DNA of 64,000 nt from Thermoleophilia bacterium. GTDB taxonomy: Bacteria; Actinomycetota; Thermoleophilia; Miltoncostaeales; Miltoncostaeaceae. Under the pieces are notes generated by a model. That model did not search any database, was not told the origin of the DNA, and saw nothing but the letters and a program-made list of their open reading frames with translations. The stretch lies in NCBI GenBank assembly GCA_017882545.1, contig JADGPG010000072.1, positions 1-64,000 on the forward strand, in the 5' to 3' direction. The position numbers and the translations under genes were made by a program. This document shows positions 46,088 to 55,961 of this stretch, piece by piece. Every line of letters starts with the position of its first letter. Position 1 is the stretch's first letter.

Positions 46088-47116
46088 TCACATCAGCCAG
46101 ACCGTCACGAAGTAGGCGGCGACGGTCGCAAACATCAGCGCGTCAAAGCGGTCGAGGACGCCCCCGTGGGCCATCAGCAGGCGGCCCGAATCCTTGACCC
46201 CGATGTCCCGCTTGAGCATCGACTCGAACAGATCGCCAACGAAGCCCGCCGCGCAAATCGCCAGGCCGATGATCACCGAGTCCCACCCGGACAGCCAGTC
46301 CATGTAGAGCCCGGCGACCCAGACGGCGGCGGTCCCGACGACGACCCCGGTGATCAGACCCTCGAGCGTCTTCCCCGGCGAGATGAGTGGCGCAAGGCGG
46401 CGACGCCCCCACAGCTTTCCGCCGACGAACGACGCGCTGTCGAACGCCCACACCCCGACCAGCACATTCGCGACGGCGGCGCCGCCGTGCGGGAGCTGCC
46501 GGGTCGCCACCAGCAGCCCGAACGGAAGCGCGACATACGCCAGCCCGAACGCCGTGACGGCCATGCGGGCGGTGATCTCGTCCCTGCGCGCCACCAGCAG
46601 GCCGGCCAGGGCCACACATCCCATGCCGATCGACAGACCGAGCATCACGCCGCGGTCGGACGAGCTCAGGGCCCATGGGAGGGCGACCGCCGCGATCACG
46701 CCAAGATACCCCGCCCATCGCAGCGGCCGCCACGCTGCCGTCAGCGAATAGAACTCGTAGAGGGCCAGGATCGCGATGAGGCCGGCAACCAGGGCAAACA
46801 GTCCGCCGCCGACGACAACCACCGCGATCGCCACAACGATCCCCGGTATTGCGACAGCCAGACGGGACCCCAAACCGCCACCGCGCCGCAATCGATCCCG
46901 TACCGAGGGCCCGCGCGGGACCGGTTCGGCGGGCCAATCCTCACCGTCGTCAAACCAGTCCTCATCGTCGCCCGGGGCGGGCACGGAATGGCTCGAGCCC
47001 GGTGCGGCACTGTCGTCGCCGCGCAGCGTCACAAACTCGTCGTGGGCCTCGACGTCCGGGATGTGGACATCATCGTCCCGCCGCCTCCGGCGGAATCGGT
47101 CGAAACGGGAGCTCAC
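46088..47116 (-). CDS. cdsA: Phosphatidate cytidylyltransferase with N-terminal acidic/disordered extension
   Basis: C-terminal AGFVGDLFESMLKRDIGVKDSGRLLMAHGGVLDRFDALMF signature. Confidence 0.93.
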   Translation of the reverse strand: MSSRFDRFRRRRRDDDVHIPDVEAHDEFVTLRGDDSAAPGSSHSVPAPGDDEDWFDDGEDWPAEPVPRGPSVRDRLRRGGGLGSRLAVAIPGIVVAIAVVVVGGGLFALVAGLIAILALYEFYSLTAAWRPLRWAGYLGVIAAVALPWALSSSDRGVMLGLSIGMGCVALAGLLVARRDEITARMAVTAFGLAYVALPFGLLVATRQLPHGGAAVANVLVGVWAFDSASFVGGKLWGRRRLAPLISPGKTLEGLITGVVVGTAAVWVAGLYMDWLSGWDSVIIGLAICAAGFVGDLFESMLKRDIGVKDSGRLLMAHGGVLDRFDALMFATVAAYFVTVWLM

Positions 47117-47877
47117 CGGCCGCCGAACCTGCGCTCACGAGACGCGTAGTCGGCGATCGCGGCCTCGAGGTCATCGGCGCCGAAGTCGGGCCACATCGCC
47201 GGGGAGAAGTACAACTCCGAGTACGCGGACTGCCACAGCAAGAAGTTGGACAGCCGCTGCTCGCCGCTGGTACGGATGACAAGTTCCGGATCGCGGAGGT
47301 CGCCGTCGTAGAGTGCCGCGCGGAATTCGTCCTCGGTTGGCTCGGCCACACCACGCGCGGCGAGCGCGGCGGCTGCATCCAGGATCTCCTGACGCCCGCC
47401 GTAGTTCATGGCGATGAACAGCCGTAGGCGCGAGTTGCCGGCGGTCAGACCCTCGGCCTCGTCGATGCGGGCCCGCAGGCCCGCATCGAGATCCGTCCGA
47501 CGACCGATGAACCGGATCCGCACGCCCTCGGCATGCAACTCGGGGACCTCGCGGTCGATCATCTCGGAAAACAGGACCATAAGGTCGTCGACCTCATCCT
47601 GCGGACGCCGCCAATTCTCCGTCGAGAACGAGAACACGGTCAGGTCGCGAACCCCAAGGTCGCCGGCACGACGCACGACATCCTTGAGCGCCCGAGCCCC
47701 TGCGCGGTGCCCGGCGCCGGTCGGCAGGCCGTGGGCCCGGGCCCAGCGTCCATTACCGTCCATGATGATCGCGATCGACTCCGGAACGCGCGCGAGCGGG
47801 ACGCGCGGCTGGGAACGGGCGGCCCTGCCCAGCCCGAGTACCGAGCGGGCGGCCGACAGGCGCGACGCGATGGTCAT
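47113..47877 (-). CDS. uppS: Isoprenyl transferase (undecaprenyl diphosphate synthase)
   Basis: IAIIMDGNGRWARAHGLPTGAGHRAGARAL, FSTENWRRPQDEV, IRTSGEQRLSNFLLWQSAYSELYF. Confidence 0.96.
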   Translation of the reverse strand: MTIASRLSAARSVLGLGRAARSQPRVPLARVPESIAIIMDGNGRWARAHGLPTGAGHRAGARALKDVVRRAGDLGVRDLTVFSFSTENWRRPQDEVDDLMVLFSEMIDREVPELHAEGVRIRFIGRRTDLDAGLRARIDEAEGLTAGNSRLRLFIAMNYGGRQEILDAAAALAARGVAEPTEDEFRAALYDGDLRDPELVIRTSGEQRLSNFLLWQSAYSELYFSPAMWPDFGADDLEAAIADYASRERRFGGR

Positions 47878-47911
47878 TTCAGTCGGTGCCGGGGTCCGTG
47901 ACGGCGGGCCG

Positions 47912-48469
47912 TCAGACCTCGAGGATCTCGGCTTCTTTGCGGTGAAGCTGCTCGTCGATGATCTTGATCTCCGCGTCGGTCAGCTTCTGGACGTCATCGT
48001 GCAGCCGGCCGACCTCGTTCTTGGAGATCTCACCCTCCTTCTCCGCACGCTTGACCTCGTTGAGGACGTCGCGACGCACGTTGCGAACCGCCACCCGGGC
48101 CTCCTCGGCCATCTTGCCCACGAGCTTCACGAACTCCTTGCGCCGCTCTTCGGACAGTTGCGGGATCCCGATCCGGATGATCTGGCCGTCGTTGTTCGGG
48201 GTCAGACCCAGGTCGCTCTCTTGGATCGCCTTCTCGATACTCTGGAACAGGCCGCGATCGTACGGATGGATAGTGAGCAACCGGGCCTCGGGGGCCGAGA
48301 TCGTCGCCAGCTGGTTCAGCGGGGTCTTGGCACCGTACGCATCCACCTGGACGCGGTCCAGCAGGGCGGTGCTCGCGCGCCCGGTGCGGACCGAATTGAG
48401 TTCATGCGCGAACGCACGGGATGCACCTTCCATCCGCCGCTTGGCGTCGCCGAGTCGCTGTGTCGTCAC
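47912..48469 (-). CDS. frr: Ribosome recycling factor
   Basis: FAHELNSVRTGRASTALLDRVQVDAYGAKTPLNQLATI, IGIPQLSEERRKEFVKLV. Confidence 0.97.
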   Translation of the reverse strand: MTTQRLGDAKRRMEGASRAFAHELNSVRTGRASTALLDRVQVDAYGAKTPLNQLATISAPEARLLTIHPYDRGLFQSIEKAIQESDLGLTPNNDGQIIRIGIPQLSEERRKEFVKLVGKMAEEARVAVRNVRRDVLNEVKRAEKEGEISKNEVGRLHDDVQKLTDAEIKIIDEQLHRKEAEILEV

Positions 48470-48479
48470 GATCTGCTCC

Positions 48480-49247
48480 TTACTCCGTGATCACGCGGGT
48501 GCCGATGTGTTCGCCGGCGAGGATTCGCCCGATGTTGGACTCGTCGGCCATGTTGAACACGAGGATCGGCAGGCGGTTGTCCATGCACAGCGTCAGGGCC
48601 GTCGTGTCCATGACACGCAGTCCACGCTCGATCGCTTCCATGTGGGTGATCTGCGGGAGCAGCGTTGCGTCCGACACCTCGCGCGGGTCTGCGTCGAGGA
48701 CCCCGTCGACATTGTTCTTGGCCATGAGGATGCATTCCGCGCCGATTTCCAGGGCCCGGAGTGCGGCGGTGGTGTCGGTGGTAAAGAACGGATTGCCGGT
48801 ACCCCCGGCAAAGATCACCACACGCTGCTTTTCCAGGTGTCGCATCGCCCGACGCCGGATGTACGGCTCGGCGACCTCCTGCATTGCGATCGCCGACTGA
48901 ACACGAGTCGTGAGCCCAAGCTTCTCGAGGGCATCCTGGATGGCCAGTGCATTGAGGACGGTGGCGATCATGCCCATGTAGTCGGCGGTTGAACGGTCCA
49001 TCCCTGCCGCGGTACCGCTGACACCCCGGAAGATATTGCCTGCACCGACGACGATCGCCACCTCGACGCCCAGCCCGGCCGCCAGCCGGACCTGCCGTGC
49101 GACGGCGGTCACGCGATCGGGGTCGATCCCGTACTCCCCGGAGCCCATCAGGGCCTCGCCCGACAGTTTCAGGACGACGCGCCTGTAGACCGACGCCGGC
49201 GCACCGGCCCCGGTCGACGCGCCGGACTGTTGCGGGCTACTGCCCAC
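48480..49247 (-). CDS. pyrH: UMP kinase
   Basis: [43 protein letters not shown] start. Confidence 0.96.
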   Translation of the reverse strand: MGSSPQQSGASTGAGAPASVYRRVVLKLSGEALMGSGEYGIDPDRVTAVARQVRLAAGLGVEVAIVVGAGNIFRGVSGTAAGMDRSTADYMGMIATVLNALAIQDALEKLGLTTRVQSAIAMQEVAEPYIRRRAMRHLEKQRVVIFAGGTGNPFFTTDTTAALRALEIGAECILMAKNNVDGVLDADPREVSDATLLPQITHMEAIERGLRVMDTTALTLCMDNRLPILVFNMADESNIGRILAGEHIGTRVITE

Positions 49248-49845
49248 CGAGCTCGAATCTGACAAACCGGCGGATGGTGATGTTCTCCCCCACCTCCGCT
49301 GAGAGGCGTGCCCGGAGCTCCTCGACCGTCGGCGGCTTCTTCTCGCCGGTGTCGCGGACGAACTCCTGGTCCAGCAGGCAGATCTCCTTGAGACGCTTCG
49401 CCATCCGGCCCTCGACGGCCCGCTCCCGCGCCTGCTCGGGAATGTCCTTGGACTGCTCGGTGGCGATGTCACGCTCGGTCGCGACCCACTCCGCCGGAAC
49501 GTCGTCCGCGTGGACGAAGAGCGGGTTCATCGCCGCAATCTGAATCGCCACGTCGTGCACAAAGTTCTTGAACGGCTCGCTGCGGGCGACGAAGTCGGTC
49601 TCGCAGTTGACCTCGACGAGGACGCCCACACGGCCTCCCTGGTGGATATAGCTGTCGCAGACGCCCTCGTTTGCGGTCCGGCCGGCGCGCTTCTCGGCCG
49701 CGGCGACACCCCTCTTGCGCAGCAACGTGACCGCGGCCTCCGCGTCACCGCCAGTCTCCTCAAGCGCTTTCTTGCAGTCCATCATTCCCGCGCCGGTCTT
49801 CTCGCGCAGATCCTTTACCTGCTTCGCCGAAATGGCGGTGCTCAC
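49237..49845 (-). CDS. tsf: Elongation factor Ts
   Basis: [48 protein letters not shown]. Confidence 0.97.
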   Translation of the reverse strand: MSTAISAKQVKDLREKTGAGMMDCKKALEETGGDAEAAVTLLRKRGVAAAEKRAGRTANEGVCDSYIHQGGRVGVLVEVNCETDFVARSEPFKNFVHDVAIQIAAMNPLFVHADDVPAEWVATERDIATEQSKDIPEQARERAVEGRMAKRLKEICLLDQEFVRDTGEKKPPTVEELRARLSAEVGENITIRRFVRFELGGQ

Positions 49846-49888
49846 TCGATGTACTCCTTGCTTCGAACGGGACGGGACTGGACGGCGC

Positions 49889-50779
49889 CTACTCGGCGGC
49901 CGGTGCGTCCTCGACGATCTCGGTCACGGCCACAACCGCTTCTGTGCCGTCGGTTTTGGCGACCTCGACGATCTCGGTCACGGCGACGACCTCTTCCGTG
50001 CCCTCGGCGGTGGCGATCTCCGCGACCTCGACGACCTCGACGACCTCCGGCTCACCGACGGCAGCACCCGTGAGTCCCTTACCCTCAAGGATTGCGTCGG
50101 CGAGCGCGCCCAGCACCAGCGTGCACGAGCGGATCGCATCGTCATTGCCCGGGATCACGTACGTGGCCTCGTCCGGGTCGCAATTGGTGTCGACCAGGCC
50201 GATGATCGGAATCCCGAGACGGTTGGCCTCGCGGACCGCGATCATCTCCTTCTTGAGATCGACTACCACGATCGCGTCGGGAAGTCGCTGCATCTCGGCG
50301 ACGCCCCCAAGATTCGTCTCAAGCTTCTCGAGCTCTGCCGTCTTGGTCAGCCGCTCGCGTGTCGGCAGCAGGGCGAGTTGCCCTTCGCGCTGCTGCACCC
50401 GCAGCTGGTGGAGCTGCTTGACGCGCGAGGCCATCGTGCCCCAGTTCGTCAAGAGGCCACCGAGCCACCGGTGCGACACGTACGGCATGCCGCAGCGCAG
50501 CGCCTGCGAACGCACCGCGTCCTGGGTCTGCTTCTTGGTTCCGACGAACATGACCGTGCCGCCGCGCTCGGAGATGGCCCGGCACACGTCCTGGGCCCGC
50601 TCGAGCAGGACGATCGTCTGCTGCAAGTCGATGATGTAGATGCCGCCACGCTCACCGAAAATGTAGCGCTTCATCTTCGGGTTCCAACGGCGGGTCTGGT
50701 GGCCGAAATGCACGCCAGACTCCAGCAATTGCTTCATCGTGACCTTGGACACGAAAGCTCCTCGCGTGATGGTTGACAT
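49889..50779 (-). CDS. rpsB: 30S ribosomal protein S2 with repetitive acidic C-terminal tail
   Basis: [52 protein letters not shown]. Confidence 0.97.
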   Translation of the reverse strand: MSTITRGAFVSKVTMKQLLESGVHFGHQTRRWNPKMKRYIFGERGGIYIIDLQQTIVLLERAQDVCRAISERGGTVMFVGTKKQTQDAVRSQALRCGMPYVSHRWLGGLLTNWGTMASRVKQLHQLRVQQREGQLALLPTRERLTKTAELEKLETNLGGVAEMQRLPDAIVVVDLKKEMIAVREANRLGIPIIGLVDTNCDPDEATYVIPGNDDAIRSCTLVLGALADAILEGKGLTGAAVGEPEVVEVVEVAEIATAEGTEEVVAVTEIVEVAKTDGTEAVVAVTEIVEDAPAAE

Positions 50780-50926
50780 GTGGTTCCGCCGTGTTCCCGA
50801 TGGACCCTGCACACCGAACGGGTGCGGGCACCGCCACCGGAATGACCCACGACGGGTCGATTGGACAGTGCGACCTTCAGCGCGGGATATTAGCGCGCCG
50901 TCGTCGCCGTCGTGGCGGCGCTTCCG

Positions 50927-51886
50927 CTATGGATCGACCCGCGACCGCTCGCGCGCGACGCTCAGGTGAAGGTCGTGCGGCAGCGGGCTCTCGAGCTCGA
51001 TACGCGGGAAGCCGTCAACCGGATGGTCGAAAGCCAGTCGGTACGCGTGCAGGAACTGGCGGTCGAGTCCGCGCCTGTCGGCCCGCCGGCCGTAGACGGG
51101 ATCACCCACGACCGGAAACCCCGCCGACTCGAGATGCACGCGGATTTGGTGGGTGCGCCCGGTCTCCAGGCGTGCCTCACACAGCGCCACGCCCTCGAGT
51201 TGCTCGAGCACGCGCAGGTGCGTCACCGCATCGCGCCCCATCCCCTCGGGGACGACCGCCATTCGGAGTCGGTCCCGGGGATGGCGCGCGATCGGCCGGT
51301 CGACGCTGAACGCCGGGGGTGGCGTGCCGTAGACGAGGACCAGGTACCGCCGCTCAATCCGGCGATTGCGAAGCATCCGCTGCAGCCGACGATGGACCCG
51401 CTCTGAGCGCGCGACAACCATCAGACCGCTCGTGTCGCGATCCAGGCGATGGACGATGCCCGGCCGCGTTGGATCGTCGCCACCGGCGGCGGCGTGACCA
51501 AGCAGACCGTGCACGAGCGTGCCCGTGGCGTGCCCGCGCGCCGGGTGCACCACTAGGCCGGACGGCTTGTCGACCACGATCAGGTGCTCGTCTTCATACG
51601 CGATCCCGAACGCGACCCCCGGGTCCGGTGCCAGCTCGCTGACGGGCTCCGCCCGGGGCCGCACGACAACCCGGGACCCGGCCGCAAGGGTGTCGCGCTT
51701 GCGCGGCACACGACCATCGACGGTCACGCGGCCTTCGCCGATCAGGCGCTGGGCCTCCGCACGGCTGCCGATCCCCGGCAGCCCCGCGACGAACACGTCG
51801 ACCCGGGCGCCAGCGCTGGCTCCGGCAACACCTGCCGCGATCGGCGAGGGGTCCGCGCTCAGGACGATCGCCCCGCTATCGGACAT
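50927..51886 (-). CDS. Pseudouridine synthase RluA/RluD family
   Basis: S4 domain plus GIVHRLDRDTSGLMVVARS, LETGRTHQIRVHL. Confidence 0.94.
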   Translation of the reverse strand: MSDSGAIVLSADPSPIAAGVAGASAGARVDVFVAGLPGIGSRAEAQRLIGEGRVTVDGRVPRKRDTLAAGSRVVVRPRAEPVSELAPDPGVAFGIAYEDEHLIVVDKPSGLVVHPARGHATGTLVHGLLGHAAAGGDDPTRPGIVHRLDRDTSGLMVVARSERVHRRLQRMLRNRRIERRYLVLVYGTPPPAFSVDRPIARHPRDRLRMAVVPEGMGRDAVTHLRVLEQLEGVALCEARLETGRTHQIRVHLESAGFPVVGDPVYGRRADRRGLDRQFLHAYRLAFDHPVDGFPRIELESPLPHDLHLSVARERSRVDP

Positions 51887-51906
51887 GTGTGTGCCACCCT
51901 CACCGC

Positions 51907-52407
51907 TCAGGTTCCGACGGCGTCGTGGTCCTCGTCGTCCCCCTGCAGCAGACCCCATACGATCAGGACCGCGCCGACGGTGATGCACGCGTCGGCCAGG
52001 TTGAACGTCGGCCAGAATGAGAAGTCGATGTAGTCGGTCACGCCGCCGTGGACGAGCCGGTCCGCCAGGTTGCCCAGGCTCCCGCCGACCAGCAGCCCGG
52101 CCCCGGTCGCCGCGATCAGGTTGCGATGCACCAGACGGGCCAGGAACACGGCGATCGCGCACAGCGCCAGAACCGTGATGATCGCCACGTAGGCCTGCCG
52201 TCCGGGGAACATCCCAAACGCGATGCCGTGGTTGGTGACGCGCAGGATCGACAGGAATCCGGTGATCGTCCACCCTTCCCCGACCTCGAGCTGCCCGCGG
52301 ATGATTGCCTTCACGATCTGGTCGAAGATCAGCACGACGACCGCCACGATCCCCAGGCGGGTCCACCGCTCTCGGGCTTCGCGGCGCAGGCGGCGTTCGG
52401 TGGCCAT
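51907..52407 (-). CDS. lspA: Signal peptidase II
   Basis: FDQIVKAIIR, RVTNHGIAFGMF, GGSLGNLADRLVHGGVTDYIDF, FNLADACITVG. Confidence 0.95.
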   Translation of the reverse strand: MATERRLRREARERWTRLGIVAVVVLIFDQIVKAIIRGQLEVGEGWTITGFLSILRVTNHGIAFGMFPGRQAYVAIITVLALCAIAVFLARLVHRNLIAATGAGLLVGGSLGNLADRLVHGGVTDYIDFSFWPTFNLADACITVGAVLIVWGLLQGDDEDHDAVGT

Positions 52408-52445
52408 CCGCACGTCATCCGCGCTGAGCGCACCGCGGACCTCGC

Positions 52446-52742
52446 TCACGACTTCCCCGTCAGCGGCCCGAGCCGGGCGACAAGGGCCGCGGCCACCGTG
52501 TCTGGTGCGCCATCGATTTCGACCAGCTTGCGCGCCCCGGACGATCCGCGGCCGACCCGGACCGCATTCGCCCGCACCCCCGCGGCGTCGGCGAGATACG
52601 CGCACAGCGCGGCGTTGGATTGGCCCTTGTGGGGCGCGGCGGCAATCTGGATACGCACCGCACCATCCTGGAGTCCCACAACCTGGGTCCGACGGGCACG
52701 GGGCACGGCTTTCACACTGACCACGACCCCATCATCCCGCAT
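52446..52742 (-). CDS. DUF167/YggU family protein
   Basis: VSVKAVPRARRTQVVG...APHKGQSNAALCAYLADAAGV...GSSGARKLVEI. Confidence 0.88.
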   Translation of the reverse strand: MRDDGVVVSVKAVPRARRTQVVGLQDGAVRIQIAAAPHKGQSNAALCAYLADAAGVRANAVRVGRGSSGARKLVEIDGAPDTVAAALVARLGPLTGKS

Positions 52743-52770
52743 CCGCAGCCAGGCGGGCAGTCCCGTCGGC

Positions 52771-53043
52771 TCAGAAGCCATTGAGGATGCTGATGACCAA
52801 CCCCTGCAGGATCGCCAAGACGATGAACGCCACAATTGGAGAGAGGTCAAACATCCCCAGCGGCGGGATGAAGCGCCGGAAGATGCGCAGGTACCACTCG
52901 GTCGAGTCGATGATGAAGCCGTGGATGGCCTGCGTGCTGCGACGCATCGGCACGATCGTGATGAACGACAGCAGTATCCGCAGGAGGACGACGATCGTGA
53001 ACACGATAAACAGCGCGTTCACGTAGGTGATCAGGGTACTCAC
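52771..53043 (-). CDS. YggT family membrane protein
   Basis: VLLRILLSFI...STEWYLRIFRRFIPPLGMFDLSPIVAFIVLAIL. Confidence 0.9.
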   Translation of the reverse strand: MSTLITYVNALFIVFTIVVLLRILLSFITIVPMRRSTQAIHGFIIDSTEWYLRIFRRFIPPLGMFDLSPIVAFIVLAILQGLVISILNGF

Positions 53044-53053
53044 CTCACCGCCC

Positions 53054-53872
53054 CTACAGCTCCGCGGCGCGGCGCGCGGCGGCCACGATCGCGTCGGCGA
53101 CGTGTGCCCTGACACTGCCGCGCTCGAGCACCATTAACCCCGCAATCGTAGTCCCGGCCGGCGAACTGACCTGCTGGCGCAGCTGGGCCGGGTCGGCATC
53201 GTCGTCGGCCAAGAGCGCGGCCGTCCCTGCCAGCACCGCCCGGGCCATCGCCCGCGACTGCTCACGCGTCAGGCCGCTCGCGACGCCGCCGTCCTCGAAC
53301 GCCTCGATGATGAGCGCCAGCAGCCCGGGTCCGCTGCCGGCGAGTGCCGTCGCAGCAGGAAACAACGACTCCGGAAGTGCGACCACCTCGCCAAGCGGAT
53401 CGAGCCTCGCGACGAGACGGTCACGCAGGATCGGATCCAGACCTTCCACCGCGACGGCGACCAGGCCCGCCCCGAAGCGCACCGCCAGATTGGGCATCGT
53501 CCGGACGATCCGCACCTGGGGCGCCGCGGCGGCCAGGCGCGCCGTGTCCCAGCCGGCGACGACCGACAGCACCGTCGTATCGGGGCCGGCGGACGGGGCG
53601 AGCAGGGCCAGTGCGTCGCCGGCGTCCTTCGGCTTGACGGCGAGCACGACGAGGGCACAGGCCGCCGCCTCGGCGGCGGAGCCGACCCGGCCACCGGATT
53701 CGGCCGCGCCGGCGGCGGCCGCGGCCGGCACGGCGTCGGCGACGACAACATCGATCCCGTCAGCGTGGGCCCCGAGCAGCAGGCCGGCCAGCATGGCGCG
53801 TCCCATCGCGCCGGAACCGATCAGCCCGATCGATTGCGGCCAGGCCGCGCTGGGCTCCGGATTCCGGCTCAA
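53054..53872 (-). CDS. proC: Pyrroline-5-carboxylate reductase
   Basis: IGLIGSGAMGRAMLAGLL, LAVKPKDAGDAL, SSPAGTTIAGLMVLERGSVR; TTG start. Confidence 0.95.
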   Translation of the reverse strand: MSRNPEPSAAWPQSIGLIGSGAMGRAMLAGLLLGAHADGIDVVVADAVPAAAAAGAAESGGRVGSAAEAAACALVVLAVKPKDAGDALALLAPSAGPDTTVLSVVAGWDTARLAAAAPQVRIVRTMPNLAVRFGAGLVAVAVEGLDPILRDRLVARLDPLGEVVALPESLFPAATALAGSGPGLLALIIEAFEDGGVASGLTREQSRAMARAVLAGTAALLADDDADPAQLRQQVSSPAGTTIAGLMVLERGSVRAHVADAIVAAARRAAEL

Positions 53873-54450
53873 TACTGGTTGAAGAAGCCCTTCTCGAGGA
53901 GGCGGGCGCGCTCCTCGGCGGAGACTTCGACGTTGCGAGGCGTGAGCATGAACACCTTGTCGGCGACCCGTTGCATGCCGCCGTCCAAGGCGTAGGTGAG
54001 CCCGCTTGCGAAGTCGATCAGGCGCTTGGACAGGTCGGTCTCGGCGGACTGCAGGTTGAGGATCACCGGTACCGACGCCTTGAACTTGTCCGCGATCTGC
54101 TGGGCATCGTTGAAGTTCTTGGGCAAGATCAGGTGGACCTCGGACCGCGGCGGGTTCGGGCGCGAATCAACGGCGCGCATGACGGTCGGGCGCTGGGCCG
54201 ACCGTGACGAGCCGGAGTCAGAGTAGATGTCGTCGAAGTCATCGCGGCGACGGGGGCCGAGCCGACGGACGTTCGGGCGCTCGCGGTAGCTGCGCTCCAT
54301 GTCGTCCTCGGCTGCCGGGCGGGATCCCGAGGAGGGCGTGCTTCGGTAGTTGCCGACGTCGTCGTACTCGTCGTCATGGTAGTCGTCGTCGTGTCCGTCG
54401 GCCATGCCGAAGTACACGAGAGTCTTGTGCCACATATCGCCGATAGCCAC
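53869..54450 (-). CDS. sepF: Cell division protein SepF
   Basis: MWHKTLVYFGMADGHDDDYHDDEYDD, VHLILPKNFNDAQQIADKFKASVPVILNLQ, LIDFASGLTYALDGGMQRVADKVFMLTP; GTG start 54450. Confidence 0.94.
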   Translation of the reverse strand: MAIGDMWHKTLVYFGMADGHDDDYHDDEYDDVGNYRSTPSSGSRPAAEDDMERSYRERPNVRRLGPRRRDDFDDIYSDSGSSRSAQRPTVMRAVDSRPNPPRSEVHLILPKNFNDAQQIADKFKASVPVILNLQSAETDLSKRLIDFASGLTYALDGGMQRVADKVFMLTPRNVEVSAEERARLLEKGFFNQY

Positions 54451-54452
54451 GG

Positions 54453-55163
54453 TTAGGCCCTTCCCCGCTCGATTAGGCCGCGTCCAAGGCGCACGATCGT
54501 CGCACCTTCCTGCGCGGCTACCACGTAGTCCTGACTCGTTCCCATCGAAAGATCGCTGAAATCGTGCCGCCCCTGCCATTCAACCGCAAGCGCATCCCGC
54601 AGGTCGCGAACCAGGGCGAAGGCGGCGCGACTATCCTCGGCACGGCTCGTCGGCGACGGCATCGCCATCAGCCCACCGATCACCAAACTCTCCAATGACG
54701 ATGCGTCGGCAACGAACTGTCGCACCTGCGACGGACGGATGCCTGCCTTGCTGGGTTCTTCATCGGCGTTAATTTCGACAAGCACCCGGGTCGGACCTTC
54801 CGCACGTAGCGCGATTTCCCGCGCGAGTTCCAGCGAGTCCACACTGTGGATCAGGCGGACACGTCGCAACACCTCGCGCACCTTGCGGCGCTGAAGGTGT
54901 CCGATGAAGTCGAATGTCGCCCGGTCGCCGACGAGATCCTGCTTGGCCTGAAGCTGCTGAAGGCGGTTCTCGCCGATGAGATCGACCCCCGCGGCGATCA
55001 GCGCGGGGGTGTCGTCGGGGTCGATGTACTTGCCCGCCACCAGCAGTTGTACGGCATCCGGCCCGCGGCCGGAGCCGCGCGCAGCATCCGCGAGCTCCTC
55101 CCGGACGGCGGCCACGACAGCGCCCAGGCGCACCGCATCAATCGTGTTCCCCGGGTCGGCCAT
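54453..55163 (-). CDS. YggS family pyridoxal phosphate homeostasis protein
   Basis: LLVAGKYIDPDDTPALIAAGVDLIGENRLQQLQAK, FIGHLQRRKVREVL, SMGTSQDYVVAAQEGATIVRLGRGL; catalytic-type Lys in VAGKY. Confidence 0.92.
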   Translation of the reverse strand: MADPGNTIDAVRLGAVVAAVREELADAARGSGRGPDAVQLLVAGKYIDPDDTPALIAAGVDLIGENRLQQLQAKQDLVGDRATFDFIGHLQRRKVREVLRRVRLIHSVDSLELAREIALRAEGPTRVLVEINADEEPSKAGIRPSQVRQFVADASSLESLVIGGLMAMPSPTSRAEDSRAAFALVRDLRDALAVEWQGRHDFSDLSMGTSQDYVVAAQEGATIVRLGRGLIERGRA

Positions 55164-55187
55164 GCGCAGATCGTGCCAGATCGGGTC

Positions 55188-55961
55188 CTAGCCGGGGTCC
55201 GGCGGCGGCTCGGCCCAGATGAGCCCGGCCTGACGCCCGGTCGGCGTGCCGTCGCGCCGGAAGCTGAACCACAGTTGGCGATCGCAGCACGTGCAGGTCT
55301 CGAGCGTCCAAACGGCCGACGGCGCCACACCTCCCCGGATGAGGGACGCGCGCGCAGCCGCGGCGAGATCGACTGCCGCCCCGGTGACGACCCCGCCACC
55401 GAAACATCGGGCGAAGTCATCCCGCACGTCGCCACTGACCGGGTAGCAGCAGGGTCCGATGCCGGGACCGATTGCCGCCCCGATCGACGCCGCCGGGCCG
55501 AGCAAGGCGAGCGCGCCGTCGATGATCCCGCCCACAAGGCCGCGCCACCCGGCGTGAACGGCGGCGACGGCCGGTCGGTCGCGGCGCCACAGCAGGATCG
55601 GAAGGCAATCGGCCCCGAAGACGGCGAGTGGAACCCCGGGCTCGTCCGTGCACAGCCCGTCGCCGGCGGGCCACGCCGTGGCCGCGTCGAGGAACCGACC
55701 GTTGGCATCGGCGGCGCCGACTCGGCGGATGTCGATCCCGTGAACCTGGGTCCCGGCAACCGTGCGCCCCGCGTCGACCCGCGCCGCCGCACACACCCGC
55801 GCGCGATTGGCCACCACGTGGGCGGGATCGTCGTCGACGGTACCGCCCACGTTGAGCGACGCATACGGACCGCGGCTGACTCCGCCGCCCCGGCTAGTGA
55901 ACACCGCCCCGCAAGGACCGTCGACCGTCGGCACGATCAGCACGGGGTCGTGATCGGTCAC
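55188..55961 (-). CDS. Multicopper-oxidase-like laccase-domain protein (PgeF/YlmD family)
   Basis: TSRGGGVSRGPYASLNVG, AVFGADCLPILL, AAVHAGWRGLVGGII, GIGPCCYPV. Confidence 0.93.
   Translation of the reverse strand: MTDHDPVLIVPTVDGPCGAVFTSRGGGVSRGPYASLNVGGTVDDDPAHVVANRARVCAAARVDAGRTVAGTQVHGIDIRRVGAADANGRFLDAATAWPAGDGLCTDEPGVPLAVFGADCLPILLWRRDRPAVAAVHAGWRGLVGGIIDGALALLGPAASIGAAIGPGIGPCCYPVSGDVRDDFARCFGGGVVTGAAVDLAAAARASLIRGGVAPSAVWTLETCTCCDRQLWFSFRRDGTPTGRQAGLIWAEPPPDPG

Noticed and set aside
50780-50926. Possible autoregulatory leader upstream of rpsB
   Set aside because: GC-rich partial stems only; no recognisable ribosomal-protein leader motif that I can support by eye
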